From assembly GCA_031398915.1 (NCBI GenBank), contig JANNOG010000070.1, forward strand, positions 1-31,484: 31,484 nucleotides of DNA. Direction: 5' to 3'. Positions 6,447 through 14,468 of the stretch are shown piece after piece. Position 1 is the first letter of the stretch; each line of letters starts with the position of its first letter. Below the pieces are notes generated by a model. That model was not told the DNA's origin, did no database searches, and worked only from the letters and a program-made list of their open reading frames with translations. This DNA is from JANNOG01 sp031398915 (GTDB lineage: Bacteria; Actinomycetota; Actinomycetes; Actinomycetales; JBBAYJ01). Position numbers and translations under genes: made by a program.

Positions 6447-7389
6447 TCCGAGTGCCCTCGCGTTGCACGCCCTCGGTGAACCGGCGCTGACTCCGATGGA
6501 GCAGGGCCACGTCGACGCATGCTCGTCGTGCCGTGCTGACGTGTCAAGCCTGGCTCGTACCGTCGTCGTGGCTCGTGGCGAGGCGACGACTCCCAACGTC
6601 ACGGCGGGTGGAGCCGCAACCCTCGACCTGGATGGTGGCTCGTCCGCCGACGTGTCGCCGATGGTGTGGGCTGCGATCGCAGCAGAGTTGGACCTGCCCC
6701 CGACGCTCGATGCCGTCGCCCTGTCCGCGTCGGCCGAATCCGTCGCACCCGGCCATGTCAGTGCTGCGTCCACCCCGGTTCGCCCGCTGCCCCGTTCGCT
6801 GCGCCGTCGCAGCCCCGTTGCCGCTGCTCCGTCGGGGGCTGCGGGTAGGCCAGGGGCTCCGGGCGGTCCGGGGGCTACGGGTAGACCAGGGGCTACGGGT
6901 AGGCCAGGGGCTGCGGGCGGTCCAGGAACGCCCGGACGCCCGAATCGGCGCGCTCGGCGCACCCGTTCGCTGATCACCGGGATCACCGGTGTGATGGTCA
7001 CGGCCGGGTTGGCTGTCACCGCCTTCGTGCTGTGGCCTCGTCCGGACACGGCGGTGGTCCCGGCCTACGCAGCCGAGCTGACCCCGGTGGAGGGCGTCAT
7101 CGGAGGCGGCAAGGCCGCGGTCGTACCCGGCGCCGAGGGGTCCACCCTGCAACTGGTGGTTGGCGACCTGCCGCCGGTCGCCGGCTTCCCCGAGGTGTGG
7201 CTGATCGACGTGGACACCGGCCGGATGGTCGCGCTCGGCGCTCTTGCCGGCGCTGAAACCGACGACCTGGCCCTACCGGACGGTATCGACCTGTCGGTGT
7301 ACGACGTCGTCGACATCTCGGATGAACCACTCGACGGGGATCCCCGGCACTCCGGCGTCAGCCTGCTCCGCGGGACCCTCGTCACCTGA
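6436..7389 (+). CDS. RskA-family anti-sigma factor with collagen-like spacer
   Basis: Predicted membrane protein of 317 residues that holds the upstream sigma factor inactive. The N-terminus has the zinc-binding anti-sigma signature H25-x3-C29-x2-C32. Residues 134-169 are twelve Gly-X-Y triplets, in six repeats of six residues. One membrane helix follows at about 179-200 (LITGITGVMVTAGLAVTAFV). The extracytoplasmic part (about 205-317) matches the RskA domain, with LQLVVGDLPPVAGFPEVWLI and a C-terminal VSLLRGTLVT. ATG 6436 follows GGAGG at 6422-6426 and lies inside the end of the sigma gene. A collagen-like linker is unusual for this family. In related systems the outer domain is cut by membrane proteolysis to release the sigma factor. 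Confidence 0.87.
   Translation: MHPDPSALALHALGEPALTPMEQGHVDACSSCRADVSSLARTVVVARGEATTPNVTAGGAATLDLDGGSSADVSPMVWAAIAAELDLPPTLDAVALSASAESVAPGHVSAASTPVRPLPRSLRRRSPVAAAPSGAAGRPGAPGGPGATGRPGATGRPGAAGGPGTPGRPNRRARRTRSLITGITGVMVTAGLAVTAFVLWPRPDTAVVPAYAAELTPVEGVIGGGKAAVVPGAEGSTLQLVVGDLPPVAGFPEVWLIDVDTGRMVALGALAGAETDDLALPDGIDLSVYDVVDISDEPLDGDPRHSGVSLLRGTLVT
6835..6942 (+). repeat. six 18-bp tandem repeats encoding Gly-X-Y triplets
   Basis: Six consecutive 18-base units encode GAAGRP, GAPGGP, GATGRP, GATGRP, GAAGGP and GTPGRP inside the anti-sigma factor gene. Units 1-5 are close to identical in DNA (starting GGGGCT), the sixth is more diverged. Copy number could vary between strains by slippage without breaking the reading frame. 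Confidence 0.9.
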
Positions 7390-7405
7390 TCCACAGGTCG
7401 GTTCC

Positions 7406-7411
7406 TATTGT
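7406..7411 (+). promoter_or_regulatory. -10 box for ctaA
   Basis: TATTGT lies seven bases before GTG 7419, which suggests a leaderless ctaA transcript. It sits just after the anti-sigma factor stop (7389), so ctaA probably has its own promoter and is not only read from the cassette upstream. Confidence 0.5.
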
Positions 7412-7418
7412 GGAGAGC

Positions 7419-8414
7419 GTGACGGCGATCGTGGGCTCGATGTCGGGAGCCAACCCGGCTCAGGATTCCCGCCCCGACGGAGCAGCACCGGTGGGGCGCC
7501 TTCCGGAACACGTCACGGCCGATGACCGTGGGGCGCGTTGGTTACGGCGGGTCGCCGTCCTCAACCTGGTGGTTCAGATCGCCATTGTCGTGACCGGGGG
7601 GATCGTCCGGCTCACCGGATCAGGCCTCGGCTGCCCTACCTGGCCGGAGTGCGCTCCGGGATCGCTGGTCCCCACCGCCGAACAGGAGGAGGGCACCGCC
7701 AAGATCATCGAGTTCGGGAACCGACTCCTCACCTTCGTCGTCGGCATTGCCGCGCTCGCTCTGCTGGTGCTCGCCCTCCGATACCGGCGGCGGCTGGCGC
7801 TGGCCGCCGCGCTGCCCCTGCTGGGCACGATCGCCCAGGCCGTCCTCGGTGGGATCACCGTCCTGACCCGGTTGCACCCGGCCACAGTGGCGGCCCACTT
7901 CCTGCTCTCGATGCTGCTCATCGCGGCGTCCACGATGCTGCTGTACCGCCTGGGCGAGGTCGACGGGCCGGTCGGTCGACGACTCTCCGCCCCATTGCGA
8001 GGACTGGCCTACGGGTTGGCCGGCATGGGCGCCGTGGCGGTGATTCTGGGCACGGTGGTGACCGGCGCTGGTCCTCATGCGGGTGATGCCGACGAGGCGG
8101 TTCGCTTCGCGGTCGACATCCGAACCGTGTCGACCCTCCATGCCGAGGCTGTCGTCGCGTTCTGTGGACTGCTGATCGGATACCTCGTCGCCCTGGCCGC
8201 CAGCGGTGTCGCGAGCAGCAATCGTGGTGCCCTGCGCGCTGCCAGGCTGGTCCTGGTGATCACGCTGGCCCAGGGTGCGCTCGGCTATGTCCAGTACTTC
8301 ACCGGAGTGCCGCGGTTGTTGGTCGGCATCCACATGCTGGGCGCGGCCTTGTTCGTCTGCGCCCTCACGGTGCTGCTTGCCTCCACTCGATCCCGCGGTC
8401 CGGTTGCCCCATGA
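7419..8414 (+). CDS. ctaA: heme A synthase (COX15/CtaA family)
   Basis: Converts heme O to heme A for aa3-type cytochrome oxidase, in the cytoplasmic membrane; 331 residues. Eight hydrophobic segments can be placed. The first outer loop has the cysteine pair in GLGCPTWPEC (C72, C78), and then IEFGNRLLTF (98-107), the position of a conserved Glu-x-x-His/Asn-Arg motif. Further histidines lie in RLHPATVAAHF, STLHAEAVV and VGIHMLGA, as expected for heme ligands. The start is GTG 7419, seven bases after TATTGT; GTG 7410 would add three residues. The stop overlaps the ctaB start (ATGA), so both heme-modifying enzymes are made from one message. Confidence 0.92.
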   Translation: MTAIVGSMSGANPAQDSRPDGAAPVGRLPEHVTADDRGARWLRRVAVLNLVVQIAIVVTGGIVRLTGSGLGCPTWPECAPGSLVPTAEQEEGTAKIIEFGNRLLTFVVGIAALALLVLALRYRRRLALAAALPLLGTIAQAVLGGITVLTRLHPATVAAHFLLSMLLIAASTMLLYRLGEVDGPVGRRLSAPLRGLAYGLAGMGAVAVILGTVVTGAGPHAGDADEAVRFAVDIRTVSTLHAEAVVAFCGLLIGYLVALAASGVASSNRGALRAARLVLVITLAQGALGYVQYFTGVPRLLVGIHMLGAALFVCALTVLLASTRSRGPVAP

Positions 8415-9340
8415 CGACCACGATCCGCGCGGACGGCGCGGCCGCGACCCACCCGTCGAGAGGTCGCCCGCGACTGCGTGTGGTGCGCGCGTACGTCGCC
8501 CTCACCAAACCCCGCATCATCGAGCTGTTGCTGGTCACGACGCTACCGACGATGCTGCTGGCCGAGCGGGGCATCCCACCGCTGGACATCGTCGTCGCCA
8601 CCCTGGTCGGCGGGTCGCTGGCAGCCGGTAGCGCCAACGCGCTCAACCAGTATTTCGACCGGGACATCGATGCGCTGATGTCACGCACGCATCACCGGCC
8701 GATCGTGCGCGGCGTCGTCAGTCCGACCGCGGCGCTCGTCTTCGGCCTGGTCATGGCCGTGGTCTCGATCGGGACGCTGCTGGTGGCCACGACGGCGCTG
8801 GCTGCCGTCCTCGCGGCGGCGGCCATCCTGATGTACGTCGTCGGTTACACGATCATCCTCAAGCGCCGGACCCCCCAGAACATCGTGTGGGGTGGCGCGG
8901 CCGGATGCATGCCCGTGTTGATCGGATGGGCTGCCGTCACCGGCACCCTGACCTGGACCCCGGTGGTCCTGTTCCTCGTCGTCTTCTTCTGGACGCCGCC
9001 GCACTACTGGCCGTTGTCCTTGCGCTACCGCGACGATTACGCGGCTGCGGGGGTGCCGATGCTGCCCGTGGTCGCCACCGGGCGCCAGGTGGCCCACCAG
9101 GTGCTCGGTCACACCGTGGCGTTGCTGAGTTGCAGCGCGATCCTCGTCCCGGTGGCCGGCATGGGATGGGTCTACTCGGCGACCGCCCTTCTCGCCGGTG
9201 CGGTCTTCGCGGTCACTGCAGTGGGGTTCGCGCGACGGTTGATCGCCGCGTCGCCACCGCATGCGATGAGGCTGTTCCACGTGTCGATCAGCTACCTCAC
9301 GCTGCTGTTCGTCGCGGTGGGCGTCGACGCTCTGCTCTGA
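8411..9340 (+). CDS. ctaB: protoheme IX farnesyltransferase (heme O synthase)
   Basis: UbiA-family prenyltransferase that adds farnesyl to protoheme IX to give heme O; 309 residues, about nine membrane helices. The prenyl-diphosphate/Mg site is seen as N79-x3-D83-x3-D87 in NQYFDRDIDALMSRT. The second conserved loop is FFWTPPHYWPLSLRYRDDYA followed by GVPMLPVV, typical of CtaB. Its ATG overlaps the ctaA stop. In mycobacteria, as I recall, ctaB is divergent from tkt. Here it points towards tkt in tandem with ctaA, a different local order. Confidence 0.95.
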   Translation: MTTTIRADGAAATHPSRGRPRLRVVRAYVALTKPRIIELLLVTTLPTMLLAERGIPPLDIVVATLVGGSLAAGSANALNQYFDRDIDALMSRTHHRPIVRGVVSPTAALVFGLVMAVVSIGTLLVATTALAAVLAAAAILMYVVGYTIILKRRTPQNIVWGGAAGCMPVLIGWAAVTGTLTWTPVVLFLVVFFWTPPHYWPLSLRYRDDYAAAGVPMLPVVATGRQVAHQVLGHTVALLSCSAILVPVAGMGWVYSATALLAGAVFAVTAVGFARRLIAASPPHAMRLFHVSISYLTLLFVAVGVDALL

Positions 9341-9400
9341 CTCGCCAGGGCTCTCGCGCCGCCGCCACGGTACGGCGCGCGCCGGGTGCTCACTCGCCCC

Positions 9401-9406
9401 TAGGCT
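9401..9406 (+). promoter_or_regulatory. -10 box upstream of tkt
   Basis: TAGGCT lies in the 157-base gap between ctaB and tkt. The predicted transcript start is around 9413-9415, at or next to GTG 9415, which opens a 28-codon reading frame. The same hexamer serves as a likely -10 box for uvrC and secG in this window. The 9341-9400 part is GC-rich and shows no clear terminator. Confidence 0.5.
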
Positions 9407-9414
9407 CAGGAAAC

Positions 9415-9501
9415 GTGACTAGGCTTGATGGCACCGAGTCCGGTGTCGGCTCGACCGGCGCAGCCCCACCCTCAGCCCCGTCCCGGAGGAGCCCCGCGTG
9501 A
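9415..9501 (+). CDS. possible leaderless 28-residue leader peptide of tkt
   Basis: A GTG eight bases after TAGGCT opens a short frame, MTRLDGTESGVG onward, that ends TGA 9499-9501. Its stop overlaps the tkt GTG (9498) in the GTGA pattern seen between real genes here, and the tkt ribosome binding site CGGAGGAG lies inside it. It could couple translation to tkt. The peptide resembles nothing known to me and is rich in Ser, Pro and Gly. It may simply be a 5' untranslated region. Confidence 0.3.
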   Translation: MTRLDGTESGVGSTGAAPPSAPSRRSPA

Positions 9502-11636
9502 GCCTCGAAACCCCGTCACCCATCACGACCTCGTTCGAGTGGAGCGACCTCGACCGAGCAGCCGTCGACACCTGTCGGGCCTTGGCGATGGACGCGGTCG
9601 AGGCGGCCGGCAACGGCCATCCCGGCACGGCGATGAGCCTTGCTCCGGTCGCCTACCTGCTGTACCAGCGGGTCATGCGCCACGACCCCAGTGACCCGCA
9701 CTGGAGCGGGCGCGACCGCTTCGTCCTCAGCGTCGGTCACTCCAGCCTCACGTTGTACGTGCAGCTGTACCTCAATGGGTACGGACTGACGATCGACGAC
9801 CTCAAGGCGTTGCGCCGGTGGGGCTCGAAGACGCCGGGACACCCCGAGTTCCGCCACACCGCAGGCGTCGAGACGACGACAGGGCCGCTCGGTCAGGGAC
9901 TCGCGACGGCGGTCGGCATGGCCGCCGCGGCGCGGCGTGAGCGTGGCCTGTTCGACCCCGACGCAGCGCCCGGCACGTCCCCGTTCGACCACACCATCTG
10001 GGTACTCGCCTCGGACGGCGACATCGAAGAGGGCGTCACGTCGGAGGCGAGCTCGTTCGCCGGTCACCAGGAACTGGGCAACCTCGTCGTGGTCTACGAC
10101 CAGAACCAGATCTCGATCGAGGACGACACCGACATCGCACTGAGCGAGGACACCGCAGCCCGGTACCGCTCCTACGGCTGGCATGTCCAGACGGTGGACT
10201 GGCGTCGGGGTGGTCGTGGATCCGACGACGCCGCGTACACCGAAGATCTTGCCGAGCTGCATGCGGCGCTGACTGCCGCCCGCGACGAGACCACCAGGCC
10301 CTCCATCGTCGTTCTTCGCACGATCATCGCCTGGCCGGCACCGACGTTGCGCAACACCGGCAAGGCCCACGGCTCCGCGCTGGGTGACGCGGAGGTCCGG
10401 GCGACGAAGGAACTGCTGGGCTTGGACCCAGACGCCAGCTTCGCCGTTGATCCCGCCGTGCTCGACCACGCGCGGGCAGTCGTCGTCCGAGGCGCCGAAC
10501 TGCGCTCCGCGTGGAACGTCGACATGGACCGCTGGCGGGCCGGATCGGGTGAACGCGGTGACTTGTTCGACCGGTTGAGCGCGCACGAACTGCCCAAGGG
10601 ATGGACCGAGGCTCTGCCGACCTTCCCACCCGGCAAGGCCGTCGCGACACGCGCGGCGTCGGGGACGGTGCTCAACGCACTGGCCCCCGTGTTACCCGAG
10701 CTGTGGGGCGGATCCGCGGACTTGGCGGGCAGCAACAACACGACCATGAAGGGCGAGCCCAGCTTCATCCCGGCCCGCCGCGCGACCGCCATGTTCCCCG
10801 GTTCCGAGCATGGGCGGACCCTGCACTTCGGGATTCGCGAGCACGCCATGGGATCGATCCTCAACGGCATCGCGGTCCACGGTGGCACCCGGCCGTACGG
10901 CGGCACCTTCCTGGTGTTCAGCGACTACATGCGCCCCGCGGTCCGGCTGGCAGCCCTGATGCAACTCCCGGTCACCTATGTCTGGACGCACGACTCGATC
11001 GGGCTGGGTGAGGACGGCCCGACCCACCAGCCGATCGAGCACCTGTCGTCGTTGCGGGCGATGCCGGGCCTGGCGGTCGTCCGTCCCGGTGACGCCAACG
11101 AGACCGCAGTCGCCTGGCGCTCCATCCTCGAACGGGGTACCCCCGCCGGGTTGTGCCTGAGCCGTCAGAATCTGCCGGTCTACGACCGGGTGGCCGACGG
11201 GCTCGGCGCCGCGGACGGCACGGCGAGGGGGGGATACGTCCTGGCCGAGGCCGACGGGCTGACCGGCGGGGCACTACCCGACGTCATTCTCATCGCGACG
11301 GGGTCCGAGGTGCAGGCGGCCATGTCCGCCCGTGCCCTGCTGGCCGCCGAGGGGGTGGGCGCTCGCGTGGTGTCCATGCCGTGCGTGGAGTGGTTCGAGG
11401 CCGAGGATGCCGGCTACCGCGACGCAGTCCTCCCGCCCACTGTCCGGGCGCGAGTCAGTGTCGAGGCGGGCGCCACCCACGGCTGGCACCGCTGGGTGGG
11501 TGACGCCGGCCGATGTGTCGGTATCGATCACTTCGGGGCCAGCGCTGACTACCAAGAGCTCCTTCGCCAGTTCGGTCTCACCGACGGTGACATCGCGGCT
11601 GCTGCCCGCGCGTCCATCGCCGCCGTCCGCTCCTGA
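9498..11636 (+). CDS. tkt: transketolase
   Basis: Thiamine-diphosphate enzyme of the non-oxidative pentose phosphate pathway, moving two-carbon units between sugar phosphates in the cytoplasm; 712 residues, slightly longer than the usual 660-700. Seen: NGHPGTAMS near the N-terminus, the cofactor motif SDGDIEEGVTSEASSFAGH with YDQNQISIEDDT, the pyrimidine-domain GIREHAMGSILNGIA, and the substrate loop THDSIGLGEDGPTHQPIEHL. GTG 9498 follows CGGAGGAG at 9484-9491. It is the first gene of the carbon-metabolism run that continues to pgl. Confidence 0.96.
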   Translation: MSLETPSPITTSFEWSDLDRAAVDTCRALAMDAVEAAGNGHPGTAMSLAPVAYLLYQRVMRHDPSDPHWSGRDRFVLSVGHSSLTLYVQLYLNGYGLTIDDLKALRRWGSKTPGHPEFRHTAGVETTTGPLGQGLATAVGMAAAARRERGLFDPDAAPGTSPFDHTIWVLASDGDIEEGVTSEASSFAGHQELGNLVVVYDQNQISIEDDTDIALSEDTAARYRSYGWHVQTVDWRRGGRGSDDAAYTEDLAELHAALTAARDETTRPSIVVLRTIIAWPAPTLRNTGKAHGSALGDAEVRATKELLGLDPDASFAVDPAVLDHARAVVVRGAELRSAWNVDMDRWRAGSGERGDLFDRLSAHELPKGWTEALPTFPPGKAVATRAASGTVLNALAPVLPELWGGSADLAGSNNTTMKGEPSFIPARRATAMFPGSEHGRTLHFGIREHAMGSILNGIAVHGGTRPYGGTFLVFSDYMRPAVRLAALMQLPVTYVWTHDSIGLGEDGPTHQPIEHLSSLRAMPGLAVVRPGDANETAVAWRSILERGTPAGLCLSRQNLPVYDRVADGLGAADGTARGGYVLAEADGLTGGALPDVILIATGSEVQAAMSARALLAAEGVGARVVSMPCVEWFEAEDAGYRDAVLPPTVRARVSVEAGATHGWHRWVGDAGRCVGIDHFGASADYQELLRQFGLTDGDIAAAARASIAAVRS

Positions 11637-11667
11637 CCCAGTCCGTCCCCACCCTCTGGAGGAACCC

Positions 11668-12813
11668 ATGACGTCACCGAGTGATAGCCCGGAGACTGCC
11701 GCGCCGCTCGCTGAACTGTCCCGGTACGGCGTCAGCGTGTGGCTGGACGACCTGTCCCGCGACCTCGTCCGCTCGGGTGACCTGACCCGTCTCATCGACC
11801 GGGGCGTGGTGGGCCTGACCAGCAACCCGACCATTTTCGCCAACGCCCTCGGCAAGGGAAACGCCTACGACGAACAGATGGTCGAGCTGGGCGCCGCGGG
11901 TGTCGACGTCGAGGCGGCGGTCGTCGCCGTGACGACCACCGATGTGCGCGAGGCCTGCGACGCGTTCGCCCAGGTCCATGCCACCAGCGGTCGTGACGGC
12001 ATGGTCAGCCTGGAGGTCGACCCCCGCTTGGCTCGCGACACCGACGCGACCGTGGCGTTGGCGTTGCAGTTGTGGAACACGGTCGACCGGCCGAATCTCA
12101 TGATCAAGATCCCGGCGACGATCGAGGGGTTGCCCGCCATCACGCGGGTTCTGGGCGAGGGCATCAATGTCAACGTCACCCTCATCTTCGGGCTGGGGCG
12201 CTACCGGGCAGTGGTCGAGGCCTGGTTGCAGGGTCTCGAACTGGCCCGAGCCAACGGCCACGACCTGTCGCGTCTGCACAGCGTGGCGTCGTTCTTCGTC
12301 AGCCGGGTGGACACCCACATCGACAAACGCCTGGACGCCATCGCCACCGACGAGGCACGGGCGCTTCGCGGACAGGCGGCGGTCGCCAATGCCCGGCTCG
12401 CTTATCAGGTGTACGAGGAAACCCTGGCCACGCCGCGCTGGGACGACCTCGAGGCGGCAGGCGGACAGCCGCAGCGCCCACTCTGGGCTTCTACGGGGGT
12501 CAAGGACCCGGCGTATCCGGACACCAAGTACGTCGTCGACCTGGTCGCACCCGACACCGTCAACACCATGCCCGCCGGCACCCTGTCGGCCGTCATCGAC
12601 CACGCCGAACTGGGTGGCGACGCGGTTCGCGACACGTACACCGAGGCTGCCGCCGTGCTGGACCAGATCGGCGCGCTCGGTATCGGTTACGACGAGGTGA
12701 TCGAGACCCTCGAGCGCGAGGGGGTCGAGAAGTTCGCCGCCAGCTGGGCAGAGTTGATCGCCACCGTCTCCACCGAGTTGGAGAACTCACGCTCCGGTCG
12801 GACGCCGGCATGA
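11668..12813 (+). CDS. tal: transaldolase
   Basis: Transfers a dihydroxyacetone unit between sugar phosphates, pairing with transketolase; 381 residues, the long actinobacterial/cyanobacterial form. The Schiff-base lysine is K147 in NLMIKIPAT. SVWLDDLSRDL, LTSNPTIFANAL, NVNVTLIFGLGRY and SVASFFVSRVDTHID are family hallmarks. ATG 11668 follows GGAGGA at 11658-11663, 31 bases after tkt. The stop overlaps the pgi start (ATGA). Confidence 0.96.
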   Translation: MTSPSDSPETAAPLAELSRYGVSVWLDDLSRDLVRSGDLTRLIDRGVVGLTSNPTIFANALGKGNAYDEQMVELGAAGVDVEAAVVAVTTTDVREACDAFAQVHATSGRDGMVSLEVDPRLARDTDATVALALQLWNTVDRPNLMIKIPATIEGLPAITRVLGEGINVNVTLIFGLGRYRAVVEAWLQGLELARANGHDLSRLHSVASFFVSRVDTHIDKRLDAIATDEARALRGQAAVANARLAYQVYEETLATPRWDDLEAAGGQPQRPLWASTGVKDPAYPDTKYVVDLVAPDTVNTMPAGTLSAVIDHAELGGDAVRDTYTEAAAVLDQIGALGIGYDEVIETLEREGVEKFAASWAELIATVSTELENSRSGRTPA

Positions 12814-14468
12814 CGACAACGTCCCCCGAGGTGAACGCGGCTCTGGCCGAGACCGTCGCGACGCTGGTCACCGATCGGGTGGCCAGTCGGATCGCCGCGG
12901 CAGACGCCGAACTGTGGGGGCCGGAAGCCGCCGCCGAGGCAGCCGTTCGATTGGGCTGGCCGACGCTGCACATCACGTCTCGCCCCATCGTGAGCGAGGT
13001 CCGCGCGTTGCGGGCCACGTTGCTCAGCGAGGGCGTCGATCGCGTCGTGCTCTGCGGGATGGGTGGGTCGTCACTGGCTCCCGAGGTGATCTGCGCTGCC
13101 GCCGGGGTCGACCTGGTCGTCCTCGACTCGACCAACCCCGAGCAGGTCCGTTCGGCGCTGGTCGACCTCGAGCGCACGGTGGTGGTGGTGTCGAGCAAGT
13201 CTGGATCGACGGTCGAGACCGACAGCCAGCGCCGGGTCTTCGTGGCGGCATTCACCGCGGCAGGCATCGATGCGCCCACCCGACTGGTCGTAGTCACCGA
13301 TCCCGGATCGGCCCTCGAACGTACGGCTCGTGAGGGTGGATATCGGGCGGTCTTCCTCGCCGATCCGAACGTCGGCGGTCGCTACAGCGCGTTGACAGCC
13401 TTCGGGCTGGTCCCCTCCGGGTTGGCCGGTGCCGACGTCGGCGCTCTCTTGGATCAAGCTGCGGCTGCAGCACCCGTCCTGGCAGCAGACGACCCGACGA
13501 ACCCCGGCCTCGTCCTGGGGGCGGCCCTGGCATGCTCGCCCGGCGCGGATCGGTTCCGTGACAAGGTCGTGCTGGTCGCGCCCGGCGGAGCCGATGGCCT
13601 ACCGGGCTTCGGTGACTGGGCGGAACAGCTGATCGCCGAGTCGACGGGCAAGCAGGGGCGCGGCGTCCTTCCGGTGGCCGTCGCTCCCGGCGCACCCGAG
13701 TTGACCACCGTTCACTCGGACGTCCTCGTCGCAACCGTCACCGGCGAACCCGACCGGCCGGTGTCGGTGATCGGGCCGGATGTGGGCGCCCAGGCTGTCG
13801 GCATCGAGGTGAACGGGTCACTGGGGGCGCAACTGCTGATGTGGGAGTACGCCACCGCGATCGCCGGTCGCCTGCTCGGGATCAACCCGTTCGACCAGCC
13901 CGACGTCGAGAGCGCCAAGATCGCCGCTCGTGGCCTGCTGGATGCCACCCCAGACCCGATCCCGCCGCGTTTCGTCGACGACGGCGTGGCGGTCACGGCG
14001 TCTGCGGGGCTACTGGACGATGTGACGCCGGACCTGGAGGCTGCGGTGGCGGCCCTGCTCGCCGGCGTCCCGGCCGACGGCTACCTCGCCGTGATGGCCT
14101 ACGTCGACCGAACGACGCATCCCGGGCTGGCCGCGGTCCGCGACAGCTTGGCGCGACGACTCGGTCGACCGGTGACGTTCGGCTGGGGCCCGCGGTTCCT
14201 GCACTCGACCGGCCAGTTCCACAAGGGCGGTCCCCCGGTGGGGGTGTTCCTCCAGCTGGTGTCGTCCACCGCCGACGACCACGACCTGGCGATCCCGGAC
14301 CGGCCGTTCACGTTCGGCCGGCTGATCGCCGCGCAGGCCGCGGGCGATGCGGCGGTGTTGGCCGATCACGATCGTCCGGTCCTGACCCTGACCGTGTCGG
14401 ACGCCGCCGGGCTGCGGGTCGTCTCGAACGCCCTCGGCGTGCCCGATCCGACGGACCCCACCTCGTGA
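12810..14468 (+). CDS. pgi: glucose-6-phosphate isomerase
   Basis: Interconverts glucose-6-phosphate and fructose-6-phosphate, linking glycolysis to the pentose phosphate pathway; 552 residues. Seen: the sugar-phosphate binding region VLCGMGGSSLAPEV, VVSSKSGSTVETDS, NVGGRYSALTAFGLVPS, and a C-terminal HSTGQFHKGGPPVGVFLQL with the conserved histidine and lysine. It overlaps tal at its start (ATGA) and zwf at its end (GTGA). Placement between tal and zwf fits a supply of glucose-6-phosphate to zwf. In mycobacteria, as I recall, pgi is elsewhere. Confidence 0.93.
   Translation: MTTTSPEVNAALAETVATLVTDRVASRIAAADAELWGPEAAAEAAVRLGWPTLHITSRPIVSEVRALRATLLSEGVDRVVLCGMGGSSLAPEVICAAAGVDLVVLDSTNPEQVRSALVDLERTVVVVSSKSGSTVETDSQRRVFVAAFTAAGIDAPTRLVVVTDPGSALERTAREGGYRAVFLADPNVGGRYSALTAFGLVPSGLAGADVGALLDQAAAAAPVLAADDPTNPGLVLGAALACSPGADRFRDKVVLVAPGGADGLPGFGDWAEQLIAESTGKQGRGVLPVAVAPGAPELTTVHSDVLVATVTGEPDRPVSVIGPDVGAQAVGIEVNGSLGAQLLMWEYATAIAGRLLGINPFDQPDVESAKIAARGLLDATPDPIPPRFVDDGVAVTASAGLLDDVTPDLEAAVAALLAGVPADGYLAVMAYVDRTTHPGLAAVRDSLARRLGRPVTFGWGPRFLHSTGQFHKGGPPVGVFLQLVSSTADDHDLAIPDRPFTFGRLIAAQAAGDAAVLADHDRPVLTLTVSDAAGLRVVSNALGVPDPTDPTS

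Noticed and set aside
6835..6942. Tandem repeats considered as a CRISPR array
   Set aside because: Units are 18 bp, directly adjacent without spacers, in frame, and encode Gly-X-Y triplets.
12072..14468. Long upstream extensions of the pgi and zwf frames (798 and 719 codons)
   Set aside because: The added parts overlap tal and pgi in another frame and are Arg/Gly/Pro-rich shadows. The true starts are the ATGA and GTGA overlaps.
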